From the NCBI GenBank assembly GCA_963744915.1, contig CAVUUY010000013.1, forward strand, positions 248,001 through 312,000: DNA of 64,000 nt. The letters are read 5' to 3'. The position numbers were made by a program, and so were the translations under genes. The stretch comes from DATAFF01 sp963744915 (GTDB lineage Bacteria; Pseudomonadota; Alphaproteobacteria; Rhizobiales; Aestuariivirgaceae). Under the pieces are notes generated by a model, which saw only the letters and a list, made by a program, of their open reading frames with translations, was not told the origin of the DNA and did not search any database. Positions 58,732-64,000 of the stretch are shown here, piece by piece. Position 1 is the first letter of the stretch; each line of letters begins with the position of its first letter.

Positions 58732-59520
58732 TTAAAGTTTGGCGAGCTCGGCCAGCCCCTTGCTGAAGCCGCCGAGGGTGATCGGCAGGCGGATGCCGAC
58801 CCCAGGCGCTTCATAGATGATGAAATTCGCCTTACCGCCCTTTTTGAGCTTCTCGAGGGTCGGCGGGGTGGCCTCGGCAAAGGCGATGCACACCTGCGGC
58901 AGGCAACGGGTGAAGGGCACCCGCCCGACGGCGGCACCGTCGATCTCGAGAGCGACGCCGGTGGGCAGGAAGACCCCGATCGGGGCCATCACCCGCATCA
59001 TCGTGACTTTCTTGCCTCCCTGCTCACCGGCGACCAGGACCAGGGTGAGGCCGATATTCTGGCGCTTCTCGTCGCGCACGGTCTGCACCATGCCGCATGG
59101 CCGCTCGCCGCCGGGGCCTGCGGGCTTGGCTGCCGGCGCTGCTGCATCATTGCCGGATGCGGCGGTATCGCTCGAGGCGGTGTCGGGCGCGGCGTCCGGT
59201 GCTTGGGCAGGCGCGTTGGCGGCCGCCGCCGGCGCCTTTTCGCACTGCACCGTCCAGTCGCCGAATTTGCCGATGACCTCCGGCGGGGGGACGCGTTGGC
59301 GCTGCTGACCCGGCTGGCCTACCACTTGGCCCAGCTGACCGGCCTGCGGCCGTTGGGCACGCGGTCCAAATGCCGGCGGCGGGAGCTTGCCCGGTGCCTG
59401 CTGGGCGGCCGGCTGTTGCTGCGCCTGCGCTGCCGGCCCCGGCACAAAGACCGCGGACCCGCAGACGGTTCCGGCAAGAGCGATGATGAGGTTGCGACAG
59501 ACCACGCTGATCGTCTTCAC
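58732..59520 (-). CDS. Invasion-associated locus B (IalB) family periplasmic protein
   Basis: 262 residues. A Sec signal (VVCRNLIIALAGTVCGSAVF, ending PAAQAQ), a glutamine/proline-rich linker, and an IalB domain split by an Ala/Pro insertion of about 45 residues: GKFGDWTVQCEKA, then CGMVQTVRDEKRQNIGLTLV, and the conserved FTRCLPQVCIAFAEA. Four cysteines are conserved in the family and can form disulfides. In Bartonella IalB aids erythrocyte entry; in free-living relatives its job is unknown. GTG start at 59520. Confidence 0.85.
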   Translation of the reverse strand: MKTISVVCRNLIIALAGTVCGSAVFVPGPAAQAQQQPAAQQAPGKLPPPAFGPRAQRPQAGQLGQVVGQPGQQRQRVPPPEVIGKFGDWTVQCEKAPAAAANAPAQAPDAAPDTASSDTAASGNDAAAPAAKPAGPGGERPCGMVQTVRDEKRQNIGLTLVLVAGEQGGKKVTMMRVMAPIGVFLPTGVALEIDGAAVGRVPFTRCLPQVCIAFAEATPPTLEKLKKGGKANFIIYEAPGVGIRLPITLGGFSKGLAELAKL

Positions 59521-59916
59521 GATTGCTCGACGCTCCCTAGCAATTGCGCCGATGCTCGCGGCGCGGATGACCCAGCTGCCTGGCTGAGCCGACGGATGCA
59601 ACAGAAATGCCTTGAACGGCCACTGCCTGTGCCACCCGCATGTCCCCGTGGCGGCAGCCTTGTCAATTCCCGCGAACTCCCCATCAGCTTTCGTGTCAAA
59701 TGGTCGCAACACGCGTCCGCTCGGGCCGCGTTGATCGGTGACAAATTGGGCGGAATTGCGATTGACCGCTCCGCCTGTCCATGGTGTTGATCGACGCGCC
59801 GGCATGGAACATGGCGCGCGTGGTTTTGCCGCGCAGACAACCAATTGCGAGCATTGGGGGATTATGGTTCACACTCGGCCGCGCGCAGCCCGGCTGCAAC
59901 AGCAGCGCGAGCGCAG
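59521..59916. other. 396-base divergent intergenic region between ialB-like and coxB genes
   Basis: No convincing gene is seen: the ialB frame stays open to 59844 and several short frames exist, but none has a signal, motif or good ribosome-binding site. It holds the inverted repeat GCGCCG-ATGCTCG... CGGCGC at 59546-59564 in the ialB leader and the CCAAT...ATTGG repeat at 59841-59857 upstream of coxB. The promoters of both genes must be here; I could not place them with confidence. Confidence 0.6.
59841..59857. promoter_or_regulatory. Inverted repeat upstream of the cytochrome oxidase operon
   Basis: CCAAT-TGCGAGC-ATTGG: 5-bp perfect arms with a 7-base centre, 60 bases before the coxB ATG. 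A dimeric regulator of the oxidase operon could bind here; no FNR or RegA-type consensus is evident. Confidence 0.3.
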
Positions 59917-60867
59917 ATGAACAGGACAGCCGAGGCAGTGTTCTCAGGGGCGAAATCGCAATTTACGCATGATTTGCGCCGATCCGGCGAAGTCGCCCCG
60001 GCAGCGGCAGACGGGTGCTTTGCCGGGAGCAGGCGATGGACCGGTGCGGCGGCGGCGGCGGTCGTAGCCCTGTCGGCGGCGCAGGCGCAGGCGCAGCCAC
60101 TGCCGTGGGAGATGGGCCTGCAGCCGGCGGCGACCCCGGTGATGGCCAATGTCCACGCCTTCCACGACGCCTTGCTGGTCCTCATGGCCCTGATCAGCGG
60201 CTTGGTGCTGGTGCTGCTGGTCTATGTGATCACGCGCTTCAATGCGGCGGCGAATCCGGTGCCCACCCGCACAACCCACAACACGCTGGTGGAGGTGGTG
60301 TGGACGGTCGTTCCGGTGGTGATCCTCATCGCCATCGCCATACCCTCGTTCCGGCTGCTCTACTTCCAGCGCGAGATCCCGAAAGCCGACATGACGCTGA
60401 AGATCACCGGCAATCAGTGGAACTGGACCTACGATTATCCCGACAATGGCGCCATAAACCTTACCGCCTTCGTCAAGCAGCGGGCGGAACTGAAGGAAGG
60501 CGAGCCCTATCTGCTCACGGCCGATACGCCGACGGTGGTGCCGGTCGACAAGACCGTGCGGATCATCGTGACGGCGAGCGACGTCATCCACTCCTGGGCG
60601 ATGCCGGCGTTCGGCGTGAAGATCGATGCGGTTCCGGGCCGGCTCAACGAGGATTGGTTCAAGGCGGAGAAGGTCGGAACCTATTACGGCCAATGCTCGG
60701 AGCTGTGCGGCAAGGACCACGCCTTCATGCCGATCATGGTGCAGGTGGTGCCGGAGGCGGATTTCAATGCCTGGGCGGCGAAGGCCAAGGCGGCGGGGGT
60801 GGAGAAGGCGCGGAAGCTCCTGGCGGCGCGGCTTGCCACAAGCGGGATCGTCGCGGCAAGCGATTGA
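59917..60867 (+). CDS. coxB: Cytochrome c oxidase subunit II
   Basis: 316-residue subunit that receives electrons from cytochrome c at its CuA centre. A signal-like N-terminal stretch (ALSAAQAQAQPLPWEMGLQP) is followed by two transmembrane helices (ALLVLMALISGLVLVLLVYV and VVILIAIAIPSFRLLYF). The CuA motif is complete: HSWAMPAFGVKIDAVPGR with the first His, then CSELCGKDHAFMPIMVQ. The ATG at 59917 gives MNRTAEAVFSG. First gene of coxB-ctaD-ctaB-ctaG. Confidence 0.95.
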   Translation: MNRTAEAVFSGAKSQFTHDLRRSGEVAPAAADGCFAGSRRWTGAAAAAVVALSAAQAQAQPLPWEMGLQPAATPVMANVHAFHDALLVLMALISGLVLVLLVYVITRFNAAANPVPTRTTHNTLVEVVWTVVPVVILIAIAIPSFRLLYFQREIPKADMTLKITGNQWNWTYDYPDNGAINLTAFVKQRAELKEGEPYLLTADTPTVVPVDKTVRIIVTASDVIHSWAMPAFGVKIDAVPGRLNEDWFKAEKVGTYYGQCSELCGKDHAFMPIMVQVVPEADFNAWAAKAKAAGVEKARKLLAARLATSGIVAASD

Positions 60868-60876
60868 ATGACGGGC

Positions 60877-60896
60877 CGCCGCCGGCGCCGGCGGCG
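60877..60896. other. 20-bp perfect GC palindrome between coxB and ctaD
   Basis: Ten bases CGCCGCCGGC followed by their exact reverse complement, in the 51-base gap between coxB and ctaD. In RNA it would be a very stable hairpin. It may protect or separate the coxB end of the mRNA, or attenuate downstream expression. GC-rich DNA yields such repeats by chance more often, so the role is unproven. Confidence 0.45.
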
Positions 60897-60918
60897 CGGT
60901 TGAGAGAGGTTGCGGACG

Positions 60919-62565
60919 ATGACATATGAGCACGCTGTCGCCGGCGAGCACGCGGACCACCCTGTCGGGTGGCGGCGCTATGTCTATTCGACCAACCACA
61001 AGGACATCGGAACGATGTATCTCGTCTTCGCCATCGTGGCGGGGGTGATCGGCGGCGTTCTGTCCATCGTCATGCGGATGGAGCTGCAGGAGCCCGGGAT
61101 CCAGATCTTCCACGGGCTTGCCTCCATGGCCTATGGCTTCGCGCCCGGCGAGGCGGCGCTCGATGCCGGCAAGCACATCTACAACGTGTTCGTGACCGCC
61201 CACGGGCTGCTGATGATCTTCTTCATGGTCATGCCGGCGCTGATCGGCGGGTTCGGCAACTGGTTCGTGCCGCTGATGATCGGGGCGCCCGACATGGCCT
61301 TCCCGCGCATGAACAACATCTCGTTCTGGCTGCTGCCGCCGGCCATGCTCCTGCTCCTCATCTCGATGTTCGCCGAAGGCCAGAGCGGGCCCGGCGCAGG
61401 TTCGGGATGGACGATCTATCCGCCGTTTTCGGAGCAAGGCGGGCCGGCCATGGACTACGCCATCCTGGCGCTGCACCTCGCCGGCGCGTCGTCGATCCTC
61501 GGCGCCATCAACTTCATCACCACCATCTTCAACATGCGCGCGCCGGGCATGACGCTGCACAAGATGCCGCTGTTCGCGTGGTCGGTGCTGATCACCGCCT
61601 TCCTGCTGCTGCTGGCGCTGCCGGTGCTGGCGGGCGCCATCACCATGCTGCTGACCGACCGCAATTTCGGCACGAGCTTCTTCGTGCCCGACCGCGGCGG
61701 CGATCCGCTGCTGTTCCAGCATCTGTTCTGGTTCTTCGGTCATCCGGAAGTGTACATCCTGATCCTGCCGGGCTTCGGGATCGTCAGCCAAATCGTGTCG
61801 ACCTTTGCGCGGAAGCCGGTGTTCGGCTATCTCGGCATGGCCTATGCGATGGTGGCGATCGGGGTGGTGGGGTTCGTGGTGTGGGCGCACCACATGTTCA
61901 CAGTCGGCCTCGAAGTCGATACGCAGGCCTATTTCGTCGCCGCGACGATGGTGATCGCGGTTCCGACCGGGGTGAAGATCTTTTCCTGGATCGCCACCAT
62001 GTGGGGCGGCTCGCTCGAGTTCCGGGCGCCGATGCTGTGGGCGGTCGGCTTCATCTTCCTCTTCACGGTGGGTGGGCTCACCGGCGTGGTCCTTGCCAAT
62101 GCCGGGCTCGACCGGGTGCTCCATGACACCTATTACGTGGTGGCGCATTTCCATTATGTGCTTTCGCTCGGGGCGGTGTTCGCCATCTTTGGCGGCTGGT
62201 ATTACTGGTTCCCGAAAATCTGGGGCTACGAATACAATGAGAGGCTGGCCAAGCTGCATTTCTGGGTGACGTTCATCGGCGTCAACCTGCTGTTCTTCCC
62301 GCAGCACTTCCTTGGCCTCGCCGGCATGCCGCGGCGCTATATCGACTATCCCGAGGCGTTTGCCGGCTGGAACTACGTGTCGTCGCTCGGCTCCTATATC
62401 TCCTTTGCCGGCCTGCTGATCTTCTTCTACGTGTTCTTCGAGGCGCTGGGAGCGCGCCGGGTGGCGCCAGACAATCCTTGGGGCGAGGCGGCGACGACGC
62501 TCGAATGGACGCTGCCGTCGCCGCCGCCGTTCCATCAGTTCAACACGCTGCCGGTGATCAAATGA
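60919..62565 (+). CDS. ctaD: Cytochrome c oxidase subunit I (aa3 type)
   Basis: 548-residue catalytic subunit of the proton-pumping oxidase. Haem a and a3/CuB ligands are all seen: His in VFVTAHGLLMIFFMVMPAL, the WFFGHPEVYILILPGFGI segment with the cross-linked His-Tyr, the VWAHHMFTVGLEVDTQ pair, and VVAHFHYVLSLG. The K-channel and D-channel residues (NNISFWLLPPAML region) are consistent with a type-A oxidase. The ATG at 60919 has a GAGAGAGG site. It is joined to ctaB by an ATGA overlap. Confidence 0.97.
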   Translation: MTYEHAVAGEHADHPVGWRRYVYSTNHKDIGTMYLVFAIVAGVIGGVLSIVMRMELQEPGIQIFHGLASMAYGFAPGEAALDAGKHIYNVFVTAHGLLMIFFMVMPALIGGFGNWFVPLMIGAPDMAFPRMNNISFWLLPPAMLLLLISMFAEGQSGPGAGSGWTIYPPFSEQGGPAMDYAILALHLAGASSILGAINFITTIFNMRAPGMTLHKMPLFAWSVLITAFLLLLALPVLAGAITMLLTDRNFGTSFFVPDRGGDPLLFQHLFWFFGHPEVYILILPGFGIVSQIVSTFARKPVFGYLGMAYAMVAIGVVGFVVWAHHMFTVGLEVDTQAYFVAATMVIAVPTGVKIFSWIATMWGGSLEFRAPMLWAVGFIFLFTVGGLTGVVLANAGLDRVLHDTYYVVAHFHYVLSLGAVFAIFGGWYYWFPKIWGYEYNERLAKLHFWVTFIGVNLLFFPQHFLGLAGMPRRYIDYPEAFAGWNYVSSLGSYISFAGLLIFFYVFFEALGARRVAPDNPWGEAATTLEWTLPSPPPFHQFNTLPVIK

Positions 62566-63491
62566 GCGTCGAGGCGCTGGGCTCCGCCGCGTCGGTCGGC
62601 GACTATCTGCAGCTGCTCAAGCCGCGGGTGATGTCGCTCGTCGTGTTCACCGCGTTCGTCGGCCTGACATTGGCGCCCGGCACGGTCCACCCCTGGGTGG
62701 CGGCGGTGGCGATCCTGTGCATCCTGATCGGCGCCGGTGCGGCCGGCGCGCTCAACATGTGGTACGATGCCGACATCGACGGCCTGATGGCGCGCACGGC
62801 GCTCCGGCCGGTGCCGCGGGGCAGGGTGAAACCGGGCGAGGCGCTGGCGTTCGGGTTGTTCCTCGCCGGCACCTCGGTGTTCATGCTGGGCACGCTGGTC
62901 AATTGGACGGCGGCGGCGCTGCTCGCCTTCACCATCTTCTTCTACGTCGCCATCTACACCATGTGGCTGAAGCGCCGGACGGTGCAGAACATCGTGATCG
63001 GCGGCGCCGCCGGCGCCTTCCCGCCGATGATCGGCTGGACGGCGGTCACCGGCTCGCTCGATCTTGCCAGCCTGACGCTGTTCCTGGTCATCTTCGTGTG
63101 GACGCCGCCGCATTTCTGGGCGCTGGCGCTCTATCGCGCCGGCGACTATGCGCGGGCCGGGGTGCCGATGCTGCCGGTGGTGGCGGGAACCGAGGAAACC
63201 CGCCGGCAGATTCTGATTTATTCGGTGGTGATGCTGCCGGTTTCGGTGCTGCCGGCGCTGGCCGGCGTTGCCGGCTGGCTTTATGCCGCATCGGCGATCG
63301 GGCTGTCGGGGCTGTTCCTGGTTCTGGCCGGTGCGGTGTGGCGCGATCGCGACGGCCGGCTTGCCAATCGGGCCGCCAAGCGGCTGTTCGGCTATTCGCT
63401 GTTCTATCTCTTTGCCCTGTTCCTGGCGCTGCTGGTCGAGCGGGCGGTCGGGATCGCACCCTTCGCGCCGGTCATGGGCCTCGCATCATGA
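62562..63491 (+). CDS. ctaB: Protohaem IX farnesyltransferase (haem O synthase)
   Basis: 309-residue membrane prenyltransferase that turns haem b into haem O for the oxidase. Motifs are LKPRVMSLVVFTAFVGLTLA, the Asp-rich ALNMWYDADIDGLMARTALR and PRGRVKPGEALAFG, and VWTPPHFWALALYRAGDYAR. Nine hydrophobic segments. Four-base overlaps couple it to ctaD and to the small membrane protein downstream. Confidence 0.95.
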   Translation: MSVEALGSAASVGDYLQLLKPRVMSLVVFTAFVGLTLAPGTVHPWVAAVAILCILIGAGAAGALNMWYDADIDGLMARTALRPVPRGRVKPGEALAFGLFLAGTSVFMLGTLVNWTAAALLAFTIFFYVAIYTMWLKRRTVQNIVIGGAAGAFPPMIGWTAVTGSLDLASLTLFLVIFVWTPPHFWALALYRAGDYARAGVPMLPVVAGTEETRRQILIYSVVMLPVSVLPALAGVAGWLYAASAIGLSGLFLVLAGAVWRDRDGRLANRAAKRLFGYSLFYLFALFLALLVERAVGIAPFAPVMGLAS

Positions 63492-63652
63492 CCGGCCAGG
63501 GCGAGCGAACAGCACCGAGCGCCGAGGAGCAGGAGCGCCGGCGCCGCGGCCGATCGATCGCGATCGCGCTGGCGCTTGCCGCCATGGCGGCCCTATTCTT
63601 CATCACCACGATCGTGCGCCTCGGCGGCAATGTTGCCGACCGAGCCTTTTAG
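63488..63652 (+). CDS. Small membrane protein of the cytochrome oxidase operon (CoxF-like)
   Basis: 54 residues: a charged N-terminus (SAEEQERRRRGRS), one helix (IAIALALAAMAALFFITTIV) and a short tail VRLGGNVADRAF. A short membrane protein of this layout occurs between ctaB and ctaG in many alphaproteobacteria. ATGA overlap with ctaB supports translation. It may help oxidase assembly or stability; no activity is known. Confidence 0.72.
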   Translation: MTGQGERTAPSAEEQERRRRGRSIAIALALAAMAALFFITTIVRLGGNVADRAF

Positions 63653-63663
63653 GCCCGCGGCCG

Positions 63664-64000
63664 ATGATCCCCGGCGCGGCGGGCAATGGGCGGCTGTCGA
63701 GGAACGGCATCGTGGCGGTTCTGTGCGCCGCGCTGGTCGCCGGCATGGTCGGCCTGTCCTTTGCATCGGTGCCGCTCTACCGGCTGTTCTGTCAGGTCAC
63801 CGGCTATGAGGGGACGACGCGCCGGGCAAGCGTTGCGCCCGACATCGTCGTCGAGCGCTCCCTCACCATCGATTTCGACGCCAATGTCGGGCCGGGGATC
63901 AGCTGGCGCTTCGAGCCGGTGCAGCGCCAGCAGCAGCTCAAGATCGGCGAGCAGGGGCTCGCCTTCTACCGGGTCTCGAACCGCTCGAGCACGCCGCAGG
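63664..64000 (+). CDS. ctaG: Cytochrome c oxidase assembly protein CtaG (truncated by window end)
   Basis: First 112 residues of the Cox11/CtaG copper chaperone that delivers CuB to subunit I. An N-terminal transmembrane anchor (GIVAVLCAALVAGMVGLSFA) is followed by the characteristic SVPLYRLFCQVTGYEGTT and the beta-domain start WRFEPVQRQQQLKIGEQGLA. The copper-binding CFCF motif lies beyond the window. It follows the small membrane gene by 11 bases. Confidence 0.93.
   Translation, partial: MIPGAAGNGRLSRNGIVAVLCAALVAGMVGLSFASVPLYRLFCQVTGYEGTTRRASVAPDIVVERSLTIDFDANVGPGISWRFEPVQRQQQLKIGEQGLAFYRVSNRSSTPQ

Noticed and set aside
59944..62535. Long minus-strand open frame opposite coxB and ctaD
   Set aside because: Arg/His-rich product without motif; the plus strand carries unmistakable oxidase subunits.

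Overview
The window is GC-rich, densely packed chromosomal DNA from an alphaproteobacterium, most likely a member of the Hyphomicrobiales (Rhizobiales). This rests on gene content and order: trxB followed by a VtlR/LsrB-type LysR regulator, DUF4170 beside an inositol-monophosphatase-family gene and pmbA, uvrC-pgsA-moaD, tldD-ialB-coxB-ctaD-ctaB-ctaG, the plant/alphaproteobacterial type of glutamate-cysteine ligase, several DUF1127 proteins, and a groESL operon with both a CIRCE element and an alphaproteobacterial RpoH-type promoter. The genus cannot be read from the sequence. I see no rRNA, tRNA, insertion sequence, prophage, integrase or CRISPR array.

Layout. 1-17.2 kb: end of trxB, lsrB, Tat-exported MsrP, an M48 lipoprotein protease, pncA with a small membrane protein, an FAD monooxygenase, an aspartate aminotransferase, a DUF992 protein, an EF-G paralogue, an L,D-transpeptidase, a small secreted protein, an arginase-family protein, an amidase, a divergent DUF1127/MocR pair with an AbrB-type membrane protein, and a BcsS-like barrel protein. 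17.4-26.2 kb is an envelope-lipid region. A tight operon (fatty acyl-AMP ligase, CerR-like reductase, dedicated acyl carrier protein, serine palmitoyltransferase) matches the known Caulobacter sphingolipid genes and converges on lptF-lptG, which move lipopolysaccharide; a phosphoesterase and a Nudix gene follow. 26.4-37.9 kb: a GNAT gene, a four-gene MoxR/DUF58/BatA-DUF4159/VWA operon, and a divergent DUF1285-Nudix-cca-cupin operon closed by a terminator, then an AIM24-like gene.

37.9-51.3 kb: uvrC-pgsA-moaD, a heptamer repeat, groEL-groES with regulatory sites, ribF with a HAD protein, a degenerate EAL membrane protein, a small secreted protein, an omega-aminotransferase, and DUF4170-IMPase-pmbA-ubiA. 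51.3-64 kb: rsmE, gshA, a LysR gene divergent from two DUF1127 genes, a MATE transporter with a HAD hydrolase, tldD, an IalB-type secreted protein, and the cytochrome c oxidase operon coxB-ctaD-ctaB-(small membrane protein)-ctaG, which runs off the right edge.

Most genes are conserved housekeeping genes. The most notable biology is the compact sphingolipid operon abutting LPS-export genes. Other items of interest are overlapping divergent promoters with direct repeats at the MocR gene, several enzyme-family proteins with altered catalytic or metal-binding residues, and a low-GC patch inside trxB. No wholly new defence or mobile system is evident.
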